Positions 45,116-52,544 of a stretch of 54,010 nucleotides of DNA are shown here, piece after piece (position 1 is the stretch's first letter; each line of letters starts with the position of its first letter). The DNA is from Desulfobacula sp. (GTDB lineage: Bacteria; Desulfobacterota; Desulfobacteria; Desulfobacterales; Desulfobacteraceae): the NCBI RefSeq assembly GCF_030611305.1, contig NZ_JAUWQB010000014.1:1-54010 (forward strand), read 5' to 3'. Made by a program: the position numbers and the translations under genes. The notes below the pieces were generated by a model that was not told where the DNA came from, searched no databases, and saw only the letters and a program-made list of their open reading frames with translations.

Positions 45116-46531
45116 TCAGGCTTGAGCGGCTTTGAATGCTCTTGCTTTTTTGACCAGGGAGGGAGCCCAGGAAGGGCTGCCAAGAGCGTGGATATGGGTA
45201 TAGGTCCCAAAGGTATTATTTTGAAAAAAACCATCCTTTTTGTCAAGGATACCTTTGCCCCGTTCCATTTTAAAGGCCATTTCATGATCCTGATAATCTA
45301 TATCCAGAATACTGGAATACCTGAATTCGTGACCCTTTAAAGTTTCACCCATTTTAAAAAATGGATTTTCATTAACAACTTCAACCTTGGTATATCCGTG
45401 TCCCTGTGGTCGTTTGGACAGCCCGAATTTAATGGGAAGAATTCCGGACATGGGATATTCCCTGTCATTCAACAGGATACTTTGACCTAAGAATATCAAT
45501 CCCCCGCATTCTGCATAAATGGGAAGCCCGTTTTGAGATAATTTTCTCAATTTTTTCCTAAAGACAGTATTTCCAGCAAGCTGCGGTGCATGCGTTTCAG
45601 GAAAGCCTCCTCCCATATAGATGGCATGAACATCAGGTATGCTCTCTTCTGTCAAAGGACTGATAAAAACAATGTCAGCACCCAGCTTTTTTAATGCATC
45701 AATATTGTCGGGATAATAAAATTGAAAAGCCGAATCTCTTATGATTCCAATTGTAACAGGTTCAGGTTCGACCGGTTTCACTTCTGAAGAATTGATTTGA
45801 ATTATAGTTTCGGGCTCAGTGCTATAGTATTCACCGGTTACAGTTTTATAGAGTTCATCTAAATCAATGTTGTCTCTGGCAACTTTTAAAGTGGCCTTAA
45901 TCGCCTGATCAGAAAAGGCGTGTTCCTCAGACGTAACAAGCCCCATATGCCGTTCAGGGAAATCTTTGGACTTTAATTTTGGGACAGCCCCAAACACAGG
46001 GATATTACAATATTTCTCTATGTTTGCCCTCACCTTTCCTTCATGTCTTGAACCTGCTATCCGGTTAAGGATAACACCGCAAATTTTGATTTCAGGATCA
46101 AACTTCATGCACCCCATAAGCAAAGCTGCCATTGTACGGGTGCTTTTGGTACAGTCCAGGACCAGTAGAACCGGCAGGTTTAAAAGTTTTGCAAGTTCTG
46201 CGGTTGAAGTGGAGCCATCCATATCAATACCGTCATAAAGCCCTCTATTGCCTTCAACAACAGCAATATCGCAGTATTTTGAATTTTCCTGATAGGATTG
46301 TTTAACAATTGGAGGGTTACAAAGAAAGGTGTCCAGATTATAACAAGGACGTCCGGCTGCCTTTGAAAGCCAGCCGGCGTCAATATAGTCAGGTCCCTTT
46401 TTAAATGGGGAGACCTTAAGGCCTTTTTCTTTCCATGCAGCAGTGATCCCCAGGGAGATTATCGTCTTGCCTGATCCCCCCCTAAGGCCGGCAATAATAA
46501 TTCCCGGAACCTTTTTACCGCCTTTTTGCAT
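45116..46531 (-). CDS. dsrN: Cobyrinate a,c-diamide synthase family amidase (CbiA/DsrN)
   Basis: A 471-residue glutamine-dependent amidase. The N-terminal dethiobiotin-synthetase-like domain has the P-loop GLRGGSGKTIISLG and KGPDYIDAGWL; the C-terminal GATase1 domain has the nucleophile in YAECGGLIFLG. As a cobalamin enzyme it amidates cobyrinate. In sulfate reducers and in Allochromatium (DsrN) it sits by dsrAB and is thought to amidate sirohaem for dissimilatory sulfite reductase. Its place as last gene of this dsr operon, with no other cobalamin gene around, supports the DsrN reading. The start has a poor ribosome-binding site. Confidence 0.9.
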   Translation of the reverse strand: MQKGGKKVPGIIIAGLRGGSGKTIISLGITAAWKEKGLKVSPFKKGPDYIDAGWLSKAAGRPCYNLDTFLCNPPIVKQSYQENSKYCDIAVVEGNRGLYDGIDMDGSTSTAELAKLLNLPVLLVLDCTKSTRTMAALLMGCMKFDPEIKICGVILNRIAGSRHEGKVRANIEKYCNIPVFGAVPKLKSKDFPERHMGLVTSEEHAFSDQAIKATLKVARDNIDLDELYKTVTGEYYSTEPETIIQINSSEVKPVEPEPVTIGIIRDSAFQFYYPDNIDALKKLGADIVFISPLTEESIPDVHAIYMGGGFPETHAPQLAGNTVFRKKLRKLSQNGLPIYAECGGLIFLGQSILLNDREYPMSGILPIKFGLSKRPQGHGYTKVEVVNENPFFKMGETLKGHEFRYSSILDIDYQDHEMAFKMERGKGILDKKDGFFQNNTFGTYTHIHALGSPSWAPSLVKKARAFKAAQA

Positions 46532-46558
46532 GGATAAATTTGACTTGTCTTTATCTTA

Positions 46559-46816
46559 TTATTCTTCGCCTTCAGACGAATGCTGGATACCGCCGCCTTT
46601 AAGCCCATACATGGTTGTACTTCCTGAAGACCAGTATTCAAGAACTTCTTCCTGAACCATTTTAGTAATAACTTTTTTAATAAGTCTTGGTTTGTCATCC
46701 GGGAAAACTTTATAGAAATCTTTGAAATAAAACTTGGTTTTGTTTTTGGATTTTTTGGTCATCCAATCCACCACTGCTTTAGTTGCAGCTTCTTTATTAT
46801 CAAGAAGTTCACTCAT
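46559..46816 (-). CDS. dsrD: DsrD, allosteric activator of dissimilatory sulfite reductase
   Basis: About 85 residues, a winged-helix protein with VVDWMTKKSKNKTKFYFKDF at the core and Gly-rich C-terminal GLKGGGIQHS. DsrD is found only with reductive-type DsrAB and has been shown to speed sulfite reduction without binding DNA. I choose the second ATG at 46816, which is seven bases after AAGGAG; the first ATG (46822) is too close. It lies about 90 bases after dsrB and 27 before dsrN. Its presence marks the pathway as sulfate reduction, not sulfur oxidation. Confidence 0.95.
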   Translation of the reverse strand: MSELLDNKEAATKAVVDWMTKKSKNKTKFYFKDFYKVFPDDKPRLIKKVITKMVQEEVLEYWSSGSTTMYGLKGGGIQHSSEGEE

Positions 46817-46905
46817 TGTCATACTCCTTTGAAATGAAATGTATCAGCCGGAGCGCAAATACACTCCGGCTTCAACAACTTTATAAAACAGGTAAGGTTA
46901 AAAAC

Positions 46906-48060
46906 CTATTTTGAAAATTTAAACTGAGTTGTCTGACGCCAGCTCATGTATGCCTGCTGACGGAAATCATCAATAAGATGATGGGTAAACTCAAGCTCAC
47001 ATACCTCAAAGAATTTTTCCCATCCGATTCTCTCAGCCCATTCACCCAGACGCTCATACTTGTTAGCGCCATTGGAATATGCATTAACCATATTCCTGAT
47101 AGACTTTGTCATGGAAGGCCATCTTGGCATCTCATTGGGCAAAAAGCCCACAACAACTTTTGAGAATTTAGGTTCGGAAATTCTGTTGGAAACCTTACCA
47201 CCCGCCATAAGAACAATACCATCACCTTCTGTATCAGCCAGAGGCATGGAAGGACACATGGTGTAACAATTACCACAATACATGCATCTTTCATCTTTAA
47301 CAGCAACAGACTTTATTTCCGTACCGTCGGCAAGTTTCATTTTAGAAGGTTTGATTGCTGCTGTGGGACAAGCTGCAACCGCCAGAGGAATTTCACAATA
47401 TTTATCAAGATATTCATGATCCAGCATGGGCGGTTTTCTGTGATATCCGAGGATGGCGATATCAGAACAATGAACCGCACCGCACATGTTCAGGCAGCAA
47501 GCCATGGAAACTCTGAGCTGCGCCGGAAGTTTCATATCCGTGAAGTCATCAAACAGCTCGTCCATTGTAGCTTTTACAGTACCCGAGGCATCTGTTGCCG
47601 GGGTGTGGCAGTGAATCCAACCCTGGGTATGAACAATATTGGTAATACCGGCACCGGTTCCGCCGATGGGGAACTTAAGGGAACCGCCGTCAAACTTTCT
47701 GGAAGCCAGATCGTTTTTAAGGGGCTCAAGTTTATCTTTTGAGTCAACCATGAACTCGATATTATTACGGGTGGTGAAACGAAGATGCCCGTCACAATGT
47801 TTATCAGCAATTTCACAAATTTCATTGATATGCGTGGTGCTCATCAACCGACAGCCACCCACTCTTACAGTATATACTTCGTCTCCTGATTCACCCACAT
47901 GAACCAGTACACCCGGTTCAAGGATTTCATGGTGAGACCATTTGCCCTTGTTTTTAGCAATCACAGGAGGATAGAACTCATTATAGTCTCTGGGACCGAT
48001 GTCTGAGATTCTGTTTTCCATCGGTTTTGCTGGATTATAACCAGTAGAAATAAATGCCAT
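46906..48060 (-). CDS. dsrB: Dissimilatory sulfite reductase beta subunit DsrB
   Basis: A 384-residue subunit. The sirohaem/[4Fe-4S] region has [16 protein letters not shown] and CPTAAI, and the inserted ferredoxin domain has [16 protein letters not shown]. Together with DsrA it forms the alpha2beta2 core that reduces sulfite to a DsrC-bound trisulfide in the cytoplasm. GGGAGTATTATA precedes the ATG and the gap to dsrA is 15 bases. dsrC and dsrMKJOP are outside the window. Confidence 0.98.
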   Translation of the reverse strand: MAFISTGYNPAKPMENRISDIGPRDYNEFYPPVIAKNKGKWSHHEILEPGVLVHVGESGDEVYTVRVGGCRLMSTTHINEICEIADKHCDGHLRFTTRNNIEFMVDSKDKLEPLKNDLASRKFDGGSLKFPIGGTGAGITNIVHTQGWIHCHTPATDASGTVKATMDELFDDFTDMKLPAQLRVSMACCLNMCGAVHCSDIAILGYHRKPPMLDHEYLDKYCEIPLAVAACPTAAIKPSKMKLADGTEIKSVAVKDERCMYCGNCYTMCPSMPLADTEGDGIVLMAGGKVSNRISEPKFSKVVVGFLPNEMPRWPSMTKSIRNMVNAYSNGANKYERLGEWAERIGWEKFFEVCELEFTHHLIDDFRQQAYMSWRQTTQFKFSK

Positions 48061-48075
48061 TATAATACTCCCTTT

Positions 48076-49401
48076 CTATCTAAGATGATGTTTTCTGTAT
48101 TCTTCAACGTCACGGTCCCAACCGCCTTCAACCTCATCCTCTTTCCAGAAGATATACGGATTGCTTCTCGGATATGAAACATGCTGTGGTATTGCTTTAA
48201 TTCCAGTTACTTCGAGAAGTTTCTGGAAACCCTGACGCATGATCAGCTCACCAAGTCTTTCACGGTTCTTGCCTTCTTCCATCCACCAGTCCCAAATATT
48301 TTCAATGACTTCTGTAATTGCTTCATAATCATTGTCAGCATTAACTTCGACAAATGGTACAAGCAAAGAACCCATCTGGGCACCGTCAAGGATTGGAGCC
48401 TTGGCACCGCAAAGAATGGAACAGCCTGTATCTTTACCGACCTTAAGGGCTCTTGGCATTACATTAATACAATGCATGCAGCGGGTGCAGTTGGCATCGT
48501 CTATAGCCAGTTTTTTGTTTTCAAATTTCATACATCCGGTGGGGCAAAGGGCGAGTACTTCTTTTTCAAGGTCAAAGGGACCCCAGTCGCGGCCTTTATG
48601 TGCACCCGCATTGGAAGGATAAGCTGCATCATTTTCAACATATTTATTGACGGCATCCTGATCAATCCGGATATTATCTTTCCAGGTACCGATAAATGAC
48701 ATATCAGACCGTGCAATAGATGCAACACAGCAGTTTGGACAGGCATCAAATTTAAATTTAAATTTATAGGGGAATGCCGGACGATGAAGTTCATCCTGGT
48801 ATTCATTGGTCAAAAAGTGACACAATGCCTGGGTATCATAACAGGCATATTCACATCTGGACGAACCCAGACAATCAGCAGGTGTTCTCAGGTTTGAGCC
48901 TGATCCGCCAAGATCCTGATTATAATCATGTGTCAGTGTCCAGAATACTTCCTCAAGCTGAGGAGTGGTGGTACCCAGAAGAATAATATCACCGGTTGCG
49001 CCATGCATATTGGTAACACCGGAACCCCTGAAATCCCAAAGTTTAGTCAATTTTCTAAGATAATCGGTTGTATAATATTTACCAGCAGGCTGGGCCACAC
49101 GCATTGTATGAAAATGCTCTACACCTGGGAACATTTTTGGCTGGTCGCAATATCTTCCGATAACACCGCCGCCATAACCGAAAACACCTACAATACCGCC
49201 ATGTTTCCAGTGAGTTCTACCATGCTTGTAAGAAAGCTCCAAAACACCCAGAAGATCGTCTACACAATCCTGGGGGATCTGGAATTCAACACCTTCTTCA
49301 TTCTTGGCTCTGACTTCAGCTTGTTGTTTCAGATCAGAAACAAAACTCGGCCATGGGCCGGATTCCAGCTGATCCAGAAAAGGAGTCTCATGTTTAGCCA
49401 T
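48076..49401 (-). CDS. dsrA: Dissimilatory sulfite reductase alpha subunit DsrA
   Basis: A 441-residue subunit. The sirohaem-linked cluster ligands are C-x5-C in DCLGSSRCEYAC and C-x3-C in ACPNCCVAS. A ferredoxin domain follows (CPTGCMKF; CTRCMHCINVMP). Substrate-site basic residues lie in the N-terminal part (KHGRTHWKHGG). It is the catalytic partner of DsrB. GGAGG stands seven bases before the ATG. A promoter-like sequence at 49553-49581 gives a leader of about 145 bases with a stem-loop, so dsr appears to be transcribed on its own as well as possibly from the TPR gene upstream. Confidence 0.98.
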   Translation of the reverse strand: MAKHETPFLDQLESGPWPSFVSDLKQQAEVRAKNEEGVEFQIPQDCVDDLLGVLELSYKHGRTHWKHGGIVGVFGYGGGVIGRYCDQPKMFPGVEHFHTMRVAQPAGKYYTTDYLRKLTKLWDFRGSGVTNMHGATGDIILLGTTTPQLEEVFWTLTHDYNQDLGGSGSNLRTPADCLGSSRCEYACYDTQALCHFLTNEYQDELHRPAFPYKFKFKFDACPNCCVASIARSDMSFIGTWKDNIRIDQDAVNKYVENDAAYPSNAGAHKGRDWGPFDLEKEVLALCPTGCMKFENKKLAIDDANCTRCMHCINVMPRALKVGKDTGCSILCGAKAPILDGAQMGSLLVPFVEVNADNDYEAITEVIENIWDWWMEEGKNRERLGELIMRQGFQKLLEVTGIKAIPQHVSYPRSNPYIFWKEDEVEGGWDRDVEEYRKHHLR

Positions 49402-49441
49402 TTACTTACCTCCGTTAATAGTTAATTTACATTCAATCAAT

Positions 49442-49468
49442 AATGAAAAAGTTCTCAAACTTTTCATT
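49442..49468 (-). promoter_or_regulatory. Stem-loop in the dsrA leader
   Basis: AATGAAAAGTT and AACTTTTTCATT pair over 11 bases with one bulge around a TGAG tetraloop, about 40 bases before the dsrA ATG. It is AT-rich with no T-run after it, so a stabilising or regulatory leader structure is more likely than a terminator. Confidence 0.55.
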
Positions 49469-49552
49469 CAATAGTCTAATTTGGCGTTATTCCAAAGGGT
49501 TATAAAACCGCCTTTTTTTTCTTGGGAACAACTTAAGCAAAATAACATTGCA

Positions 49553-49581
49553 GATATAAAATTTTACTTTCAACATGTCAA
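49553..49581 (-). promoter_or_regulatory. Promoter-like sequence of the dsrABDN operon
   Basis: Minus strand: TTGACA (49576-49581), exactly 17 bases, TATATC (49553-49558). It begins 16 bases beyond the stop of the upstream gene. The predicted start point is near 49546. Confidence 0.65.
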
Positions 49582-49596
49582 TAAAAAAGGTTTTTT

Positions 49597-50772
49597 TTAC
49601 ATGTTTTTAAAAATTGATTGCAGAATCCTGCAATGAGATTCAAGATTTTGTTCTAATAAATTAATTTCAGAAGACTCGGGACGACAGGATTCTAAAATAT
49701 TTTCCATAATTCCAATGATCTGTTCCAACTTGAACTGCCAAAAGAACTCAATAAAAACTGATCTTAAATCTCCAAAATCATAAGCGCTGGATTTTTCATC
49801 CAACGCTTTTAAAAAACCTTCAATGCTTGCTTTTATCACCTGCTTTCCAAGCAGTATGGTTTTACCCGTACCATTAATTCGATCAAGGCGCATTCTTAAA
49901 GTCAGATTCAAAAAGAAAAACAACAGGCAGGGTAGAATATGTGTTTTTTTATCCGCTTCTCCGGCGCCAAATTCCGTTAAAGGTGAATATCCTCTCACGG
50001 TGATCAGCCGGATATGAGTGCTGTCCTCCTCCTGCCTGACAATAAAATCTCCGGCCGCATGATGCCAGGGAAAAATCTGCTCAAAGGTTTCAAGATCATA
50101 ATAATACGTCAAAATCCGGGAGATTTCCTGATAAATTTCAAGCGCCTCTGTTTCTAAGATATAGTGGCAGCTGCCGTCGGATTCCCATATGACAATTTGT
50201 CTTCTATCCTGGTCTTCGGTGACATGGAATTCTTTGTAGCCTTCAAACCATTCCCCTAAAAAAAAACCGATCCTGCCGTTATCTGTTTTTATGAAATCAA
50301 TACCAAAGACCCGGGGGAGATAGTGTTTTGAATACGCTTGATTCATTCGGGATATCAGGTCATATTCATTTTCAATCAAAGACAGACCTGCTCTTGATAC
50401 CGCACCATTCAGGACAAAAGAACAGGTTCGGCTCTCACTGACAACAACCTGAATTTTTAAAGGGTGATATAAAGCGCCGTGCTTTTCAAGAAAAATGACA
50501 ATCTTATAGATCTGATCCGTTGGAACAGGTGCATTGAAAACAGCTTCAAGGCCTGATTTCAATAGTGTAAAATCATTTTTTAATAAAAATTGACGGGCAG
50601 CTGAAAAGTAATCCCCGATCGTTATAACAAAATTTTCGATACCATCTTCAGAAGGAATATCGCTGGAAAACCCGGTGCTTTTCCCTGACAAGGCAAATTT
50701 CCATAAACAAGAGCCAGGGAAAACCTCTTTTTCTTCACCAGATATAAAAAAACAAAAAAGACGGGGATACAT
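49597..50772 (-). CDS. Unknown protein upstream of dsrA, possibly a divergent kinase fold
   Basis: A 391-residue soluble protein with no signal peptide. I do not recognise a named family. Some parts recall an aminoglycoside-phosphotransferase fold: a beta-rich N-lobe with SFVLNGAVSRAG, an alpha-C-like SLIENEYDLISRM with Glu, a hinge-like GFFLGEWFEGYKEF, and PWHHAAGDFIVRQ where a catalytic loop (HGDxxxxN) would be. The catalytic Asp context is altered and the metal-binding DFD is replaced by ITVRGYSP, so it may be a pseudokinase. It overlaps the upstream TPR gene by one base (TAATG), and dsrA follows after the promoter. A partner role for the dsr system is an inference from position. Confidence 0.6.
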   Translation of the reverse strand: MYPRLFCFFISGEEKEVFPGSCLWKFALSGKSTGFSSDIPSEDGIENFVITIGDYFSAARQFLLKNDFTLLKSGLEAVFNAPVPTDQIYKIVIFLEKHGALYHPLKIQVVVSESRTCSFVLNGAVSRAGLSLIENEYDLISRMNQAYSKHYLPRVFGIDFIKTDNGRIGFFLGEWFEGYKEFHVTEDQDRRQIVIWESDGSCHYILETEALEIYQEISRILTYYYDLETFEQIFPWHHAAGDFIVRQEEDSTHIRLITVRGYSPLTEFGAGEADKKTHILPCLLFFFLNLTLRMRLDRINGTGKTILLGKQVIKASIEGFLKALDEKSSAYDFGDLRSVFIEFFWQFKLEQIIGIMENILESCRPESSEINLLEQNLESHCRILQSIFKNM

Positions 50773-51449
50773 TATGCCTTTCTGTGAGGTGCAAGCTCGT
50801 CTTTCAGCTTCTGAACCACTTGAAAGCCTAATTTTTCAGCCTTATCACAATGGGCAATGGCTTTGTCAAATTCCCCTGTTTCAAGATAGCCCACGGCAAG
50901 ATTGTTATGGGCCACCGGGAATTCAGGCTGCACTTTAATGGCCTCAAGGTTTGCCTTGATACCTTCTTTTACAAGTCCTTTCATAAAATAGGCAGTCCCC
51001 AGGGTGGCAAAAGCCTGAACAAAATTTTTATTATGAATAATGGCTTTTTTGAGATTTTTTATGGCCTTATCCATTTTTTCTTCATCTTCCTTTGAATCTT
51101 TACCGTCAATCAACTGAAGCAGAACAAATGCCATATTGCCATACCCTTCTGCAAAGCCGGCTCTTGCTTTTGTAGCACTCTGGTTAAACCGGTAGCATCC
51201 TTCAAAATCCTTTCTCTGAAGACAGATACCGCCTAAAAGGACATAGGCCTCGGCAAGCGTGGGGCTGCGGTCAATAGCGTCATGGAGTGCCTTTTCAGCC
51301 TCAACAAACTCCTGCTTTCCCATAAGGGCTACAGCAAGATTGTAATGGGTTGTACCGCATTCATCATTATGAACAAGCGCAGCTTTTAATTTTGCAATAT
51401 ACTCATCCGCATCTTTTGGAAGATTCTTCCCCTGATCAGCGTTTGTCAT
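50772..51449 (-). CDS. TPR protein upstream of the dsr operon
   Basis: A 225-residue cytoplasmic protein made almost wholly of tetratricopeptide repeats, about five (THYNLAVALMGKQEFVEAEK; AYVLLGGICLQRKDFEGCYR; AHNNLAVGYLETGEFDKAIA). It has no signal peptide. TPR proteins hold complexes together. Its stop overlaps the start of the kinase-like unknown, and its own promoter-like sequence (51508-51536) resembles that of dsrA, so the pair may be expressed with dsr. A role in DsrAB assembly or DsrC delivery is only a guess. Confidence 0.8.
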   Translation of the reverse strand: MTNADQGKNLPKDADEYIAKLKAALVHNDECGTTHYNLAVALMGKQEFVEAEKALHDAIDRSPTLAEAYVLLGGICLQRKDFEGCYRFNQSATKARAGFAEGYGNMAFVLLQLIDGKDSKEDEEKMDKAIKNLKKAIIHNKNFVQAFATLGTAYFMKGLVKEGIKANLEAIKVQPEFPVAHNNLAVGYLETGEFDKAIAHCDKAEKLGFQVVQKLKDELAPHRKA

Positions 51450-51507
51450 TCTTCATATCCTTATTTAATATTTACAGCAGTTTCAAATCCTTGATTTAAA
51501 ATTCAAT

Positions 51508-51536
51508 ATACTATTTCCGACATGACTTTGTGTCAA
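51508..51536 (-). promoter_or_regulatory. Promoter-like sequence of the TPR/unknown pair
   Basis: Minus strand: TTGACA (51531-51536), exactly 17 bases, TAGTAT (51508-51513); AAGGAT precedes the ATG at 51449. Its form is close to that upstream of dsrA. Confidence 0.6.
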
Positions 51537-51566
51537 GACCCATTAAAAAACAGACACCTGTTTTGA

Positions 51567-51594
51567 TTGACAATCTATACCAGATAGATATATT
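51567..51594 (+). promoter_or_regulatory. Promoter and operator of brnTA
   Basis: TTGACA (51567-51572), 16 bases, TATATT (51589-51594). The spacer is filled by a palindrome, ATCTAT-N5-ATAGAT (51573-51589), a good operator for the ribbon-helix-helix antitoxin. The expected start point falls within a few bases of the toxin ATG, with no Shine-Dalgarno sequence between. Confidence 0.6.
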
Positions 51595-51603
51595 ATTTAT
51601 ACT

Positions 51604-51864
51604 ATGAAATTTGAATATGATCTTATAAAATCAAAAACTAACAAAAAAGAGCATGGGATTGATTTTATTGAAGCTCAAGAGCTTTGGAAAGATCCCGACT
51701 TATTGGAGATTCCGGCGAGGACGACGGATGAACAAAGGTTTTTGGTTATTGGAAAGATAGCAGTAAAGCATTGGTCAGGCGTTATCACATATCGTGGGGA
51801 GAATATAAGGATTATCTCTGTGCGCCGGGCGAGAGATGAGGAGATTGAGATATATGAAGGCTAA
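51604..51864 (+). CDS. brnT: BrnT-family toxin
   Basis: An 86-residue RelE-like toxin: FEYDLIKSKTNKKEHGIDF at the N-terminus, the DP after LWKD, then a TTDEQRFLVIGKI segment and IRIISVRRARDEEIEIYEG at the end, all BrnT hallmarks. BrnT is an RNase held by BrnA. The -10 element ends only nine bases before the ATG and no ribosome-binding site is seen, so its message may be leaderless. The antitoxin gene begins inside its last codons. Confidence 0.88.
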   Translation: MKFEYDLIKSKTNKKEHGIDFIEAQELWKDPDLLEIPARTTDEQRFLVIGKIAVKHWSGVITYRGENIRIISVRRARDEEIEIYEG

Positions 51865-52081
51865 AGACTTTGACAAAAAGTTTGATGAAGGAAAGAGCAT
51901 TGTAAAACATCTGGATCTTTCAAAAGCCAGACGATCTGAACAGGAACAAAAAAGAGTCAATGTTGATTTCCCGATCTGGATGATTCATTCTTTGGATAAA
52001 GAGGCTAAGCGGCTCGGTGTTCCCCGACAGTCAATTATCAAAATCTGGCTTGCAGAAAGATTGCAGCAAGTCTCAGCCTGA
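51854..52081 (+). CDS. brnA: BrnA-family antitoxin
   Basis: About 75 residues. An N-terminal toxin-binding segment (MKAKDFDKKFDEGKSIVKHL) is followed by a ribbon-helix-helix DNA-binding domain (RVNVDFPIWMIHSLDKEA, then LGVPRQSIIKIWLAERL). BrnA binds BrnT and represses the operon, here most likely at 51573-51589. ATG 51854 is preferred since GAGGAG lies before it; it overlaps brnT by 11 bases. A slightly longer frame from 51836 is possible. Confidence 0.87.
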   Translation: MKAKDFDKKFDEGKSIVKHLDLSKARRSEQEQKRVNVDFPIWMIHSLDKEAKRLGVPRQSIIKIWLAERLQQVSA

Positions 52082-52544
52082 AAGCCGGATTTTTTGACTC
52101 AAAAAAAGAAATTATATGATCATGTCACAGGCTGATCACCTTACGTCCGCTGGATGGCCATTGCAACAATCTCTAAGATTACCTTCGCTGACCGCCATGA
52201 ACTCACTCGTTCCTCGCTCAAACACCATGGCGGTTTAACCGCTACGATAATCAAAACTTGTAAGCAAAGATCCATAATGCTCCCGTAAGGCAATCAGTCT
52301 CTACCAACCAGCATAGCAAATTCGCTTTGTAATGACTCGCTGTTTATTACATTCCATAATTTCCAGTGGAAATTCAGGGTGTCTTGTCCGAACGGTTTGC
52401 CTGGATCGGAACAGGTGTGTGAAAATATTTAAAAATTAGACCTTGGTACAATATCTTTTTTTATCTGGATGACTATAATAATTGATAATATAATAGTTTA
52501 ATTGCCATTCCTTTATCAATAATATAAAACTTTGGAGGCCAATC
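52082..52544. other. Intergenic region between brnA and the adhesin
   Basis: No convincing gene. It holds a hairpin (52191-52234) and, around 52380-52415, a second imperfect inverted pair (CTTGTCCGA with TCGGAACAGG). The middle third is less AT-rich than the flanks, like a remnant of an element. The last 100 bases are AT-rich leader of the adhesin gene, with GGAGG seven bases before its ATG. Confidence 0.5.
52191..52234. repeat. Hairpin-forming inverted repeat
   Basis: ACCGCCATG (52191-52199) pairs perfectly with CATGGCGGT (52226-52234) across a 26-base loop containing CTCACTCGTTCCTCGCTC. There is no T-run, so it is not a terminator. It may be part of a dispersed repeat. Confidence 0.55.
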
